Counted from the stretch's first letter, positions 47,850-58,149 are shown. The stretch is 61,851 nucleotides of DNA from CALMZN01 sp964443785 (GCA_964443785.1 CAYUER010000001.1:1-61851), one strand, 5' to 3'. The notes: generated by a model from the sequence alone, not told the origin. Numbers and translations are program-made.

Positions 47850-50084
47850 ATGTCCAAAAAAAATAAAAAAAAGCAGGAGGAAAAATTAGAAAAAGATCTG
47901 GCCACTGGTTTTAATATTTCGCCCGACACCAAGGGGGCCATTGTCACCATTTTAGTTTTCTTGCTGGCCTTTCTATCAATTTTATCATTTTTTAATTTAG
48001 CTGGTGCTTTTGGTCGAGCGCTTAATTATGGCCTGGGCTTTTTGTTTGGCTGGGCAGACTGGCTATTTATTTTGACTTTATTACTTTTGGGTTATTTTTT
48101 ATTACGCAGTCAAAAACAACGACTTACTTTTCCCACCTATTTGGGTTTATTTTTTTTGATGCTTTCTTTTACTGGTTTATTCAATTTTTTGGTTAGCGAC
48201 TATAGTTTTTCTGATATTACGCGAGAGGGCACCGGTGGTGGAGCTCTAGGCTACGGCATTGGTTATGCTTTTTCTGCTCTACTGGGCTTTTGGGGCTCAC
48301 TGGCCGTTTTTGTTGCTCTGCTTATTATCGGTCTTTTTGTTAGCCTCAACACTTCTTTTAAAGATATTAGTTCTCGAGCAAAATCTTTTGGTCTACTCAA
48401 AGAAAAGATTTTACCACCACACCCCACAGAAGAGGAAGAGGCAGAGGAGGAGTTTGTCTCTGATACAGTTGAGTTGCCCGAGCAGGTGGAGAAAAAAGAG
48501 GAACACATTGCGGTTGAGGCAGAAAAAGAAGAAGAGCCCAGCGCTGGCGAGGATCACAGCGAAACAACTCGTCGCCCCCGCAAAAAAATTGTTATACCAA
48601 TCGATTTGTTGAATCGCTCAACCACCAAGCCAGATTCTGGTGACATCGAGGCCAACACTCAAAAAATAAAAAGGACCTTTGAGAATTTTGGCATTGATGT
48701 GACTATGGGCGAGGTAAATGTTGGGCCAACAGTGACCCAGTACACCCTCAGGCCAGCCGAAGGCGTTCGTCTTTCTCAGGTTTTGACCCTGCAAAATGAT
48801 TTGGCTCTAGCTCTCGCTGCCCATCCGATTAGAATGGAGGCACCAATTCCGGGCAAATCTCTAGTTGGTATCGAAGTGCCCAACCAAACAGTGTCGACCG
48901 TCAAGCTTCGGGATGTTTTGGAGAGTACAGCCTACACCCGTAGAAAAACTAATCTCAGCATTGCCTTGGGCAAGGATGTTTCGGGGGCGGCAATTATGGC
49001 CAATTTAGCTAGCATGCCCCACCTATTGATCGCCGGCTCCACTGGTGCTGGTAAATCAGTCTGTATCAACAATATCATCTTGAGTCTAATGTATCAGAAT
49101 TCACCTGATGATTTGAGATTTATTTTGATCGACCCTAAGCGAGTAGAGCTTTCTGTTTACAATGACATTGTCTATCTAGAATCGCCAGTAATCAATGAAA
49201 CTGATAAAACCATTAATGCCTTGCGTTTTGTGGTCAATGAAATGCACGAGCGTTACAAATTACTACAAGCAGCTAATAAGAGAAATATTGAATCATACAA
49301 CAAGTCGGTCATAGTCAATAGGTTGCCTTACTATGTAGTAATAGTTGATGAATTTGCCGCTCTGATGTCGCTAGCTGCCAAAGAAGTAGAGGCAGCCGTC
49401 GTTAGTCTTGCTCAATTGGGTAGAGCAGCTGGCATTCATTTGATTTTAGCAACACAGAGGCCATCGGTTGATGTGATCACCGGTCTTATCAAAGCAAACA
49501 TCACCTCTCGCATTGCCTTTGCCGTTGCTTCGGCTATGGATTCGAGAACAATTTTGGACAGCTCCGGCTCGGAAAAATTATTGGGCAAAGGAGACATGCT
49601 TTTTATGACCTCTGATGCTTCAAAACTCAAGCGTATTCAGGGAGCCTATGTGACCGACGAAGAAATAAATGATGTAGTGGCCTTTATCAAAGAGCAGGGT
49701 GAGCCACAATACAATCCCAAGGTCACTGAGCGTCAAGCTGGCGGCTCGACCGTGATGGGCGGAGGCTATGACAATCAGGATGACAGTCTAGCTGAAGATG
49801 CCAAAGAGATAGTAATCAAAGCAGGTAAGGCCTCAGCTACCCTTTTGCAGCGTCGTCTCAGAGTCGGCTATGCTCGTGCCGCTAGGTTGCTAGATATTTT
49901 GGAAGAGATGGGCGTGGTTGGTCCAGCAGATGGTTCAAAGCCTCGCGATGTTTTGATTAAGCAGGGTGAATTAGAAGAAAATTTTTCTTCAGCTCTTGAT
50001 GAACAAGAGATAGAGGTAGACAGTGAGGATGAATCAATAGATGATGAAGAATATTTAGCTAGTCAAGATCAGAAAAATTATTAG
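47850..50084 (+). CDS. ftsK: DNA translocase FtsK/SpoIIIE
   Basis: 744 residues. Four membrane helices in the first 180 residues, an acidic linker, then the motor: Walker A AGSTGAGKSVCIN at about 392-404, Walker B VVIVDEFAALM, and GRAAGIHLILATQRPSVDVITGLIKAN. The C-terminal winged-helix gamma domain (ASATLLQRRLRVGYARAARLLDILEEMGVVGPADGSKPR) reads orienting sequences. It pumps DNA through the division septum. Three bases before the RodZ-like gene. Confidence 0.96.
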   Translation: MSKKNKKKQEEKLEKDLATGFNISPDTKGAIVTILVFLLAFLSILSFFNLAGAFGRALNYGLGFLFGWADWLFILTLLLLGYFLLRSQKQRLTFPTYLGLFFLMLSFTGLFNFLVSDYSFSDITREGTGGGALGYGIGYAFSALLGFWGSLAVFVALLIIGLFVSLNTSFKDISSRAKSFGLLKEKILPPHPTEEEEAEEEFVSDTVELPEQVEKKEEHIAVEAEKEEEPSAGEDHSETTRRPRKKIVIPIDLLNRSTTKPDSGDIEANTQKIKRTFENFGIDVTMGEVNVGPTVTQYTLRPAEGVRLSQVLTLQNDLALALAAHPIRMEAPIPGKSLVGIEVPNQTVSTVKLRDVLESTAYTRRKTNLSIALGKDVSGAAIMANLASMPHLLIAGSTGAGKSVCINNIILSLMYQNSPDDLRFILIDPKRVELSVYNDIVYLESPVINETDKTINALRFVVNEMHERYKLLQAANKRNIESYNKSVIVNRLPYYVVIVDEFAALMSLAAKEVEAAVVSLAQLGRAAGIHLILATQRPSVDVITGLIKANITSRIAFAVASAMDSRTILDSSGSEKLLGKGDMLFMTSDASKLKRIQGAYVTDEEINDVVAFIKEQGEPQYNPKVTERQAGGSTVMGGGYDNQDDSLAEDAKEIVIKAGKASATLLQRRLRVGYARAARLLDILEEMGVVGPADGSKPRDVLIKQGELEENFSSALDEQEIEVDSEDESIDDEEYLASQDQKNY

Positions 50085-50087
50085 ACT

Positions 50088-50765
50088 ATGGCCAATTTTG
50101 AACGTAAAGAACTCAAGCGCACTCATACCATCGCCGACAAACTAAAAAATCTCCGCAACCACAAAGAAATTAGCGCGGAGCTTTTGGCTAAAAAATTAAA
50201 CATACCATTAAAATATATTTTGTCTTTAGAAGGTGGTCAATACGATAGTTTGCCGGGTGATATCTATGTCAGAGCTTGGCTCAAAAAAATAGCTAATTTT
50301 TATGAGACCAATGCTAACGAGCTTTTGCTAGATTATCAACTAGAAAAAAAAATAGTCAACAAGATAAGCTCTGGCTCTGAGATAAAAAATAATAAAAAAA
50401 TTAAACAAATTAATTTTTTGACACCCCGCTTTATTCGTTGGTCGATCATTTGGTTGGTCATGGGCAGTTTATTTGTTTATTTGACTTACGAGATAGTAAA
50501 TATTATTGCCCCACCAGATTTACAAATTATCAGCCCAAGCAACAACCTCAAAACCAAAGATTTGAGTGTAGAAATTGTCGGTCAAACTCAAGCTGAGGCT
50601 CAGCTCAACATCAACGACGAGCTGATAGTGCTTGATCAGGAGGGTCGATTCAAAAAAACAGTCAATTTGACAGTGGGCTTGAATACTTTAGAAATAAGTG
50701 CTAAAAATAAGCATAGTCGAACAAAAAAAATAGAGATTTTAATTTTAAGAGAATCTTTAGAATAA
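50088..50765 (+). CDS. RodZ-like membrane protein with HTH domain
   Basis: 225 residues. N-terminal helix-turn-helix of the RodZ type (LKNLRNHKEISAELLAKKLNIPLKYILSLEGGQYDSLPGDIYVRAWLKKIA), one membrane helix at about 117-139, then an external beta domain with IISPSNNLKTKDLSVEIVG and NINDELIVLDQEGRFKKTVNL, an Ig-like fold. RodZ links cytoskeleton and wall synthesis in rod-shaped cells; no MreB is in the window. Cotranscribed with ftsK. Confidence 0.8.
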   Translation: MANFERKELKRTHTIADKLKNLRNHKEISAELLAKKLNIPLKYILSLEGGQYDSLPGDIYVRAWLKKIANFYETNANELLLDYQLEKKIVNKISSGSEIKNNKKIKQINFLTPRFIRWSIIWLVMGSLFVYLTYEIVNIIAPPDLQIISPSNNLKTKDLSVEIVGQTQAEAQLNINDELIVLDQEGRFKKTVNLTVGLNTLEISAKNKHSRTKKIEILILRESLE

Positions 50766-50816
50766 TTAATAGCAAACTTTCGCAGGCAGGTTTGCAGAAA
50801 GGAGCTATTTGTATAT

Positions 50817-51836
50817 ATGGCACAAGAAAAAAAAGCAAAAATTAATTTAGATCAGGCGACCAAAACAGCCATTGATCAAATTCGAGAGCGTTTTGGCGAT
50901 GGGGCTATCATGAGTCTCGGCGAGGCCAAGGCCATGAATGTCGAGGCGATAAGTACCGGCTGCTTATCCCTAGACTTGGCCCTGGGTGTTGGCGGTGTGC
51001 CCAAGGGTAGGATCATCGAAGTTTATGGTCCAGAGGCCTCTGGCAAAACCACTCTAGCTCAGCACATTGTCGCTGAAGCACAAAAATCTGGTCTAGTAGC
51101 GGCTTTTGTGGATGCTGAACACGCTTTAGACCCAGAGTACGCCAAGCGTATTGGTGTCAATGTCAATGAGCTGTTGATTTCCCAGCCAGACACCGGTGAG
51201 CAAGCCTTGGAAATAGTAGAAACCTTGGTCAGATCAGGCGGTATTGGTGTCGTGGTTGTTGACTCAGTGGCTGCTCTGGTTCCTCGGGCCGAGATAGAGG
51301 GCGAGATGGGTGATCAGCACATGGGATTGCAGGCTAGATTGATGAGTCAGGCTTTGCGCAAATTGGCCGGCATTGTCAGCAAGAGTAATACCTTGGTAAT
51401 TTTTATTAATCAAATCAGGATGAAAATTGGGGTATTTTTTGGCAATCCAGAAACAACAACTGGCGGCAATGCTTTAAAATTTTATTCTTCGGTCAGGATA
51501 GAGGTGAGGCGCTCAGCTCAAATCAAGCAAGGAGAAAAAATAATAGGCAACCAGGTCAAGGCTAAGGTGGTGAAAAATAAAGTAGCCGCCCCTTTCAAAG
51601 CTTGTACCTTTGACATCATGTACAACGAAGGTATCTCAGTGGCTGGTGACGTCTTGGATATGGGTCTGGAATACCACGTGATTAGTAAGAGCGGCAACTC
51701 TTATTCTTATGGTGAGATAAAATTAGGTGTTGGTCGTGAAAACGCCAAAGCCTATCTTAAAGACAATCAAGACCTGATAGCGGAAATAAAAAAAGAAGTT
51801 TGGAAAGCACATAAATCTGCCGAAACAGAAAACTAG
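50817..51836 (+). CDS. recA: Recombinase RecA
   Basis: 339 residues. Walker A GPEASGKT (71-78), VVVDSVAALVPRAEIEGE, the L2 and ATP-cap region (NQIRMKIGVFFGNPETTTGGNALKFYSSVRIEVRR). It forms filaments on single-stranded DNA for repair. Unlike most native genes here it has a Shine-Dalgarno (AAAGGAGC), preceded by a GCAAAC/GTTTGC hairpin. Followed by a strong terminator. Confidence 0.97.
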   Translation: MAQEKKAKINLDQATKTAIDQIRERFGDGAIMSLGEAKAMNVEAISTGCLSLDLALGVGGVPKGRIIEVYGPEASGKTTLAQHIVAEAQKSGLVAAFVDAEHALDPEYAKRIGVNVNELLISQPDTGEQALEIVETLVRSGGIGVVVVDSVAALVPRAEIEGEMGDQHMGLQARLMSQALRKLAGIVSKSNTLVIFINQIRMKIGVFFGNPETTTGGNALKFYSSVRIEVRRSAQIKQGEKIIGNQVKAKVVKNKVAAPFKACTFDIMYNEGISVAGDVLDMGLEYHVISKSGNSYSYGEIKLGVGRENAKAYLKDNQDLIAEIKKEVWKAHKSAETEN

Positions 51837-51851
51837 AGACTATATTAATGT

Positions 51852-51894
51852 CCCCGCCCAGCCCTTCGCGAAGAGCTGGGCGGGTTTGTTTTAT
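51852..51894 (+). terminator. recA terminator
   Basis: CCCGCCCAGC (51853-51862) / GCTGGGCGGG (51875-51884), then TTTGTTTTATTT. Confidence 0.9.
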
Positions 51895-51920
51895 TTAGCT
51901 TAAATTAGTATAATAGATTC

Positions 51921-53342
51921 ATGTCAGCAGCTAATAAAATATTTACCAACACCGCCTGGCAAGTGGTCATTAGATTTTTTGATATTGTTATTGGTGTGGT
52001 GAACATTGGTATAATTGCTCGTATTTTGGGTCAAACTCAATTTGGTATTTATACCACTATTTTTGTTTTTTTGCAGACTATTATGACCCTAGCTGATCTA
52101 GGATTGTATTTGACTCTCTTGAATCAAGTTTCGGCCACTACAGACAAGCAAGAAGAAAAAAAGAGAATAGACAATATTTTTACTATTCGTTTAGTTTCCG
52201 CCATTTTGGTTTTTGCCTTAGCGCCAGTGCTGATAAAATTTTTCCCTTATGATGCGGCCGTTAAAACTGGAGTTTTGATTTTGGCCGGCGCATTTTTTTG
52301 GCAAAGTCTGATTTCTACACTGACGGCAGTATTTGCCAAATATTTTGATATGGCCAGAGCAGCCCTGGTGACCCTAGTGGCCAAGCTGGCTTATCTTATT
52401 CCACTTATTTATATTTACCAAAATGGCGGCACGATGAATCAAATGTTATTCTGGAACACCCTTGCTTCGGCTGCTAGTTTTGTGTTGCTTTGGATTTTTA
52501 TTCAAAGACATCAAAATATTGGCTTGTCATGGGACTTTGTCTATTGGCAAAAAGTATTTCGTATTGCCTGGCCACTTTCTTTGGGCGTGGTTTTGAATTT
52601 GGTTTATTTTAAGGCTGATACCCTGATTTTGTCAGCCTATCATTCGGCAGCCAATGTCGGTCTTTATGGTGCGGCCTACAAGGTTTTGGAAGTTTTGACC
52701 ACTTTTCCGCACATGTTCATGGGTTTGATTTTGCCACTTTTTGTTTTGGCCTGGCAAAAAAAAGACCTGCAACAATTGCAAAAAATACAACAGGGCACCT
52801 TTAATTTTTTTGTCATCATCAACATCTGGCTGCTTTTGCTTGTTTGGTTTATGAGCAAAAAGATTATGCTCTTGGTGACCGGACCAGAATTTGTTGCCTC
52901 CGGACCAATTCTCAATATTTTGGTATTAGCTATTGTGGCGATATTTTTTGGTACAATGTTTACTTATTTGGTGGTGGCACTCGATAGCCAAAAACAGATG
53001 CTCAAGTATTATTTTTTGGCCGCTATTTTTGGCCTAGCAGCCTATTTTATTTTTATACCAGCCTATTCTTTTTGGGCAGCAGCTATCATCACAGTATTGG
53101 TAGAGATATTTATTTGGTGGGCAGCCTATTCTGTAGTTAGGAAGAAGGCCAAGCTTAGCCTCAAAAAAAATGTTTTGTGGCGAGCTATTTTATCAGCCCT
53201 TATTTGTTTTGTCCTATTTTTTCCTTTAAGTTATTTGCCAGTTTTGTTTTTAGGCTTCTTGCTGAGCGCCACCTATTTGTCACTCTTGTTTATTTTTAAG
53301 GGTATAAAAAAAGAGGATTTAAAATTATTATTTAATAAGTAG
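51921..53342 (+). CDS. Polysaccharide flippase (Wzx/MATE-like)
   Basis: 473 residues, about 12-14 membrane helices. N-terminal block IFTNTAWQVVIRFFDIVIGV...IARILGQTQFGIYTT and LYGAAYKVLEVLTTFPHMFMGLILPLF are those of polysaccharide transport proteins. It should flip lipid-linked oligosaccharides across the membrane. TATAAT lies just upstream at about 51910. Followed after 5 bases by the ligase. Confidence 0.88.
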   Translation: MSAANKIFTNTAWQVVIRFFDIVIGVVNIGIIARILGQTQFGIYTTIFVFLQTIMTLADLGLYLTLLNQVSATTDKQEEKKRIDNIFTIRLVSAILVFALAPVLIKFFPYDAAVKTGVLILAGAFFWQSLISTLTAVFAKYFDMARAALVTLVAKLAYLIPLIYIYQNGGTMNQMLFWNTLASAASFVLLWIFIQRHQNIGLSWDFVYWQKVFRIAWPLSLGVVLNLVYFKADTLILSAYHSAANVGLYGAAYKVLEVLTTFPHMFMGLILPLFVLAWQKKDLQQLQKIQQGTFNFFVIINIWLLLLVWFMSKKIMLLVTGPEFVASGPILNILVLAIVAIFFGTMFTYLVVALDSQKQMLKYYFLAAIFGLAAYFIFIPAYSFWAAAIITVLVEIFIWWAAYSVVRKKAKLSLKKNVLWRAILSALICFVLFFPLSYLPVLFLGFLLSATYLSLLFIFKGIKKEDLKLLFNK

Positions 53343-53347
53343 TCAAA

Positions 53348-54631
53348 ATGTTTAATTTGTTTTTTATTTTTGTAGCAGCCATTATTTTTGGATATTTTGC
53401 TCGCAAAAATATTTTGTGGGCCTTGGGAGCGATTATTGTTTTGCTGCCCAGCTATTTGTGGCGTTTCGAAATACTATCATTGCCCTCAACTTTTTTGGAA
53501 GTAATGATTATTGTTATATTTTTTGTTTGGTTGTTTAAAGAGCGAGCTTATAGCCTTAAATTTTGGCAAAGTTTTATACTGGATAAAAAATGGTGCCTTA
53601 TTATCTTGGCTTGGCTAGCCATTAGCTTGCTGGCTTGGTTTTTCAATCCGACTATCAAGGCCTTGGGTTTGTGGCGAGCTTATTTTTTGGAGCCAGTTTT
53701 ATTTTTTGTGGTGTTACTTTCAAGCATCAAAAGTCACAAGGATTATTATTTTGTGGTTAAGTCGCTGGCAGCCTTGATTTTTTCTTTAGCTATTTTTGCG
53801 ATCATCCAAAATTTTACAGGGGCCAATTTGCCAGCCGCCTATGACCATCCTAATGTCAAAAGATTGACAGCAGTTTTTGCTTATCCCAATGCCCTAAGCT
53901 TATTAAGTGCCGCCTTTAGTGGGTTTTTGGTGGCTTACTATTTTTTTTGGCGAAAAAAATGGGAGTATTTATTGGTTGGCATTTTGGGCTTATTTTTATC
54001 TTGGTGGGCGGTCAGCCAAGGTGCGCTAGCTGGCTTTATTGTTAGCGCTGTTATTTTTGCCGCTTATCATGCCTATAAAAAGTTCAGTGATAGTCGGGGG
54101 AGATTAGTATTTTTTACGCTAGGCTTATCACTACTAGCATTGTTGGCCTTGAGTAATTTGGGGCGTAGTTTTTACCAACAGCTTTTTCATCCGGTTTTGG
54201 ATTTGCAGGCCAGCTCCTTGGAAATACGGAGTAGTCAGTGGCAGGAGACTTGGCAACTCTTGCAAGACAATTGGTTTACTGGTGCTGGTTTGGGCGGCTA
54301 TCAGCTAAAATTAATTCCCTATCATCACGACGCCTGGCTGGAAATATTTTTGTATCCACACAATGTATTTCTCAATTTTTGGACAGAGCTCGGTCTAATG
54401 GGCCTAGTAGCTTTTTGTTTAATTTTATTTTTTATTTTTCAAGAGCTAAAGAATTTATTTTTGAAAAAACATCAACTAGCTTGGCCACTGTTATTTTTGT
54501 GGATTATTTGGTTGGTACATGGCTTGGTTGATGTGCCGTATTTTAAAAATGATTTGAGCCTTTTATTTTTTATTTTTTTAGTTTTGACTATTAGGGCCAA
54601 ACAGCTGAGCAGAGATTTACAGGCAGCGTAG
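53348..54631 (+). CDS. O-antigen ligase/polymerase-like membrane protein
   Basis: 427 residues, about 10-12 membrane helices. The Wzy_C/WaaL region is visible: AVFAYPNALSLL, the external loop with GLGGYQLKL and the hallmark LYPHNVFLNFWTELGLMGL (the P-H-N motif). It joins or polymerises glycan chains on the outer face. Functional partner of the flippase upstream. Confidence 0.88.
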   Translation: MFNLFFIFVAAIIFGYFARKNILWALGAIIVLLPSYLWRFEILSLPSTFLEVMIIVIFFVWLFKERAYSLKFWQSFILDKKWCLIILAWLAISLLAWFFNPTIKALGLWRAYFLEPVLFFVVLLSSIKSHKDYYFVVKSLAALIFSLAIFAIIQNFTGANLPAAYDHPNVKRLTAVFAYPNALSLLSAAFSGFLVAYYFFWRKKWEYLLVGILGLFLSWWAVSQGALAGFIVSAVIFAAYHAYKKFSDSRGRLVFFTLGLSLLALLALSNLGRSFYQQLFHPVLDLQASSLEIRSSQWQETWQLLQDNWFTGAGLGGYQLKLIPYHHDAWLEIFLYPHNVFLNFWTELGLMGLVAFCLILFFIFQELKNLFLKKHQLAWPLLFLWIIWLVHGLVDVPYFKNDLSLLFFIFLVLTIRAKQLSRDLQAA

Positions 54632-54698
54632 ATTTTAGTATAATATAGTTGTTCGTCATATTAAATTGACGCTCAAATTTATAAATTTTCTTTTTGCG

Positions 54699-55583
54699 AT
54701 GGCCAATCTGCAAGCTTTGAAAAAAATTAAAAAAGCCGTTATACCAGTAGCTGGCTTCGGGACTAGATTTTTACCAGCCACCAAAGCTCAGCCCAAGGAA
54801 ATGTTGACCCTCGTTGATAAACCTATTATTCAATATATAGTAGAGGAGGCCGTCCAAGCGGGCATTGAAGAAATTATTTTTGTCACCTCAGCCAACAAGC
54901 GAGCTATCGAAGACCACTTTGATCGTAATTTTGAGCTCGAATATCGCTTGCGTCAAAAAGGTAAAAAAACAGAGCTGGCCGAAATGCTCAAAATCTCTGA
55001 CATGGCCAAATTTATTTATGTGCGTCAAAAAACACCAAAAGGCTTGGGTCACGCTGTTTTGACAGCTAGAGAGCTGATTGGTGATGAGCCCTTTGCCGTC
55101 ATATCTGGCGATGATATTATTGACGCACGCGTGCCAGCCATCAAGCAGCTGATGCAAGTTTATGAAAAGTACAATGACATAGTACTGGGAGTCACTAGAG
55201 TAAATAAAAACGAAACACACAAGTACGGTATTGTTGACCCCTTGAAAATAGACGAACGAGTTGTTGAGATTAAGAAATTGATCGAAAAACCGTTAGCTAG
55301 CAAAGCGCCATCAAATTTTGCGGTCACTGGTCGCTACATCCTGACTCCAGAAATTTTTGATTTTTTGAATCAGCAAAAAGCTGGCGCTGGTGGTGAAATA
55401 CAGTTGACTGATGCGATTGCTCGCTATATCAAGGCAAGGGCGGGCTACGCTTGTCTCTACGATGGTCAGTACTATGATTGTGGTAATAAGCTAGAATTTA
55501 TCAAGGCTATATTACACTTTGGCTTGAAGAGATCAGATTTTAAAAAAGAATTAAAAAAATATTTACGCCAATTAGTGAATTAA
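54699..55583 (+). CDS. galU: UTP-glucose-1-phosphate uridylyltransferase
   Basis: 294 residues from ATG at 54699 (MANLQALKKIKKAVIPV), closest to the family start; the frame begins at 54666. Signature AGFGTRFLPATKAQPKEML, VDKPIIQYIVEEAVQAGI, EDHFDR and the GDDIID metal site. It makes UDP-glucose, precursor for the epimerase at 2944 and the dehydrogenase at 4953 and for the glycans exported by the neighbouring genes. Confidence 0.94.
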   Translation: MANLQALKKIKKAVIPVAGFGTRFLPATKAQPKEMLTLVDKPIIQYIVEEAVQAGIEEIIFVTSANKRAIEDHFDRNFELEYRLRQKGKKTELAEMLKISDMAKFIYVRQKTPKGLGHAVLTARELIGDEPFAVISGDDIIDARVPAIKQLMQVYEKYNDIVLGVTRVNKNETHKYGIVDPLKIDERVVEIKKLIEKPLASKAPSNFAVTGRYILTPEIFDFLNQQKAGAGGEIQLTDAIARYIKARAGYACLYDGQYYDCGNKLEFIKAILHFGLKRSDFKKELKKYLRQLVN

Positions 55584-55584
55584 T

Positions 55585-56949
55585 ATGCGCAAATACAAGA
55601 TCATCACACTATTTTTACTAGGAGTATTTATGATCACTTCTGGTTTTGGCTGCAAAGGTCTAAGCTGTAATTCAGCGAGTGAGTCAAAGCCAGTGAGCGT
55701 GACTTATTGGGGTGTTTGGGATAGTCCTGAGCAGCTCAAAGCTTTGATTGGCGCCTATGAGGCTAGCCATCCAACTGTCAAAGTCGATTACAAACAATTG
55801 CGCTACGAAGAATATGAAAGAAAATTGCTAGAAGCCTGGGCTGATGACAGGGGTCCGGATATTTTTGCTATTCCAGCTAGCTGGATCAACAAATATCAAA
55901 ATCGTATTGTGCCCATGCCTAGTACGGTCAAGATACCAGTGCAAGAAGTCCGCGGCACACTCAAGAAGGAGACAGTTATTAGCCTGCAGACAATCAAGGG
56001 TTTGACGGCCAATGACATCAAATCTCAGTATGTTGATGTTGTTTATAATAATGTCATTAAAAATAACCAGGTCTATGCTTTGCCCTACTCACTAGATACT
56101 ATGGTAACCTTTTACAATGAAGACCTGCTAGACCAAGCTGGCTTGCCAGAAAAAATAGTGACCTTTAACGATCTGGTAGATCAGACCAGTCAGCTGACCA
56201 AGGTCAACACTGATGGTAAGATAGTTCAGTCCGCTGTCGCCCTAGGAGGTGCTGACAACATACCGAGATACTTTGATATAGTCTCCAGCTTGATGCTTCA
56301 GACCGATGTGCAGCTCAAGGGAAGCAAATTTAATCCAGTGAGCAACAAGCAATCAGCGGCTAGATTTGCCGAGGCCATCAATTTTTACACTAGCTTTGCT
56401 AGACCCGGTTTAGCTTCTTATTCTTGGGATAAAAATTTACCAAATGCTTTTGATATGTTTAGTGCTGGTAAGCTAGCTTATTTTTTTGGCTATAGCTATC
56501 ACGCTGATGCCTTGCGAGCCAAGGGTGTCCCTTTTGAGTGGGGGGTGACCAATTTCCCACAGACTGAAGGTGCTCAGGGCACCAAGTATTATGCCGATTA
56601 TTGGGTCAATGTTGTAGCCAAAAAGTCCAAAAATACTGATGTAGCTTGGAACTTTGTCCAAAATACTGCCAGCGCCCAGAATGTCAAAAAATATTTGGAG
56701 CAAAATAAAAAGCCAACAGCCTTGCGCTCGCTAGTCAATGAACAAAAAAATAATCCAGACATTGCTATTTTTGCTAGTCAAGTTTTGACAGCCGACAATT
56801 GGTACAGTGGCTATGATTTTCCTAAAGCTGAGGCCTACTTAGCCGAGTTTATCAATGGCTTGGTAGACAACAAGATAGATCTGAGCAATGAAGATGATCT
56901 AGAGTTATTCATTGATCGAGTCAACCAAACTTATCGCCAAATAGAATGA
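55585..56949 (+). CDS. Extracellular solute-binding lipoprotein (family 1)
   Basis: 454 residues. Signal with lipobox S-G-F-G-C (Cys23), then SVTYWGVWDSPEQLKALIGAYEASHP, the first strands of sugar-binding ABC-transporter receptors, VYALPYSLDTMVTFYNEDLL and a conserved AWNFVQ end region. No permease or ATPase gene lies nearby; a pilin array follows instead with a 4-base overlap. It may have a role outside sugar uptake, for example surface binding. Confidence 0.88.
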   Translation: MRKYKIITLFLLGVFMITSGFGCKGLSCNSASESKPVSVTYWGVWDSPEQLKALIGAYEASHPTVKVDYKQLRYEEYERKLLEAWADDRGPDIFAIPASWINKYQNRIVPMPSTVKIPVQEVRGTLKKETVISLQTIKGLTANDIKSQYVDVVYNNVIKNNQVYALPYSLDTMVTFYNEDLLDQAGLPEKIVTFNDLVDQTSQLTKVNTDGKIVQSAVALGGADNIPRYFDIVSSLMLQTDVQLKGSKFNPVSNKQSAARFAEAINFYTSFARPGLASYSWDKNLPNAFDMFSAGKLAYFFGYSYHADALRAKGVPFEWGVTNFPQTEGAQGTKYYADYWVNVVAKKSKNTDVAWNFVQNTASAQNVKKYLEQNKKPTALRSLVNEQKNNPDIAIFASQVLTADNWYSGYDFPKAEAYLAEFINGLVDNKIDLSNEDDLELFIDRVNQTYRQIE

Positions 56950-57683
56950 AGTATCTAAAAATAATATTAATTATTTTATTTTTACCACTGCTAGCTCAAG
57001 CTGCTCCAGCTCCAGGATTTTTGGATTCTTTGTCTTGTATAGAGAGTGGCAATTGTCAGTTGGCTGATGTGGCTGCTGGTTTTATTTCCTTGATCCGTCT
57101 TTTATTGGGTGCTATGGGGGCAGTGGCTTTGCTGTATTTTGTGGTCGGTGGTTTTCAGCTCATGAGCTCCCAGGGCAATCAAGAAAAGGTGCGCAATGGT
57201 CAAAGGACCATGGTCAACACGCTTATTGCTCTAGCGATTGCTTTTACTAGCTACCTATTATTAAACTTTTTTGTCAACAATATTTTGAATGTCAAGTCGG
57301 ATTATAAAATTACTGGCACCCCCATGCCGCGTCAAGAACAGACCGGCGGAGAGTGTAGTGGTAAGGCTCAGGGTGAAGCTTGTAATTCCTCGGAGCTAAA
57401 TTATGTTTGTAGCGGTCCAGAACTTCAAGATGTTTGTGTGACGAAGTGTGCCCTGATCAACATGATACCAAGCAACAAGGAATCTTTAGATTTTTACGGC
57501 CTTGGATTTGCCTGCAATGACATTACTAGTAATGCAGGGGCATTTCACTTGAGTAATAAATGCCCAGGCAACACCAATAATGTCTGCATTCTTTACGAGA
57601 GTGGTTCAGCAGTCTTAGATTCTTATTTAAATTCAGCAGCCGCTACTTGGATGAAAGCGACTATAGATGGTTTACAACAATAA
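56946..57683 (+). CDS. VirB2/TrbC-like pilin with cysteine-rich C-terminal domain
   Basis: 245 residues. Signal peptide at 1-20 (LLAQAA); two membrane helices (about 35-64 and 82-105) flanking the short basic loop SSQGNQEKVRNGQRTM, the hallmark of the CPR VirB2-like pilins. Residues 125-245 form an extra domain with about ten cysteines (GGECSGKAQGEACNSSELNYVC, C-V-T-K-C, GFAC, KCPGNTNNVC), probably external and disulfide-bonded. Overlaps the binding-protein gene by 4 bases. Confidence 0.82.
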   Translation: MKYLKIILIILFLPLLAQAAPAPGFLDSLSCIESGNCQLADVAAGFISLIRLLLGAMGAVALLYFVVGGFQLMSSQGNQEKVRNGQRTMVNTLIALAIAFTSYLLLNFFVNNILNVKSDYKITGTPMPRQEQTGGECSGKAQGEACNSSELNYVCSGPELQDVCVTKCALINMIPSNKESLDFYGLGFACNDITSNAGAFHLSNKCPGNTNNVCILYESGSAVLDSYLNSAAATWMKATIDGLQQ

Positions 57684-57762
57684 AAATATTTATCTCGCTC
57701 AATAAAATTTAAGCTCAGCTGAAATTTTAAATCTGTGAAATAGCCGTCTAAATTATATATTA

Positions 57763-58149
57763 ATGAAAAACATCAAAAATATGCGTAGCATGAACAAACC
57801 CCAAAAATATTTATTTAAGGGGGTGAAAAAAATAATTGGCTTGTTTTATTTAGCTAGTCTGCCAATGGTTTCTTGGGCAGCTGAAGGCACAATTAATTTG
57901 GACAATCCACTGACAGCCGAAAGTGTGCCGGCTCTGATCAACACTATTATCAAAGCAATTTTGGGTATAGTTGGCGCCATAGCCTTGCTTTATCTGGTTT
58001 TGGGCGGCTTGACCTGGCTCACTTCGCAGGGCAATTCAGATAAGGTCAAAAAAGGGAGAGAGACCTTGATTTGGGCTATTTTTGGTCTAGCTATGATTTT
58101 TTTCAGCTATGCCATCTTAGATTACGTCTTTGATAATTTTTTATCTTGA
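57763..58149 (+). CDS. VirB2/TrbC-like pilin
   Basis: 128 residues. N-terminal basic region and signal (ending SWAAEG at about 40), two membrane helices about 62-88 and 102-125, with the loop TSQGNSDKVKKGRETL between. Second of four related genes. Such pilins are made into surface fibres by a type IV secretion-like machinery, whose VirB4-type ATPase is not in this window. Confidence 0.83.
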   Translation: MKNIKNMRSMNKPQKYLFKGVKKIIGLFYLASLPMVSWAAEGTINLDNPLTAESVPALINTIIKAILGIVGAIALLYLVLGGLTWLTSQGNSDKVKKGRETLIWAIFGLAMIFFSYAILDYVFDNFLS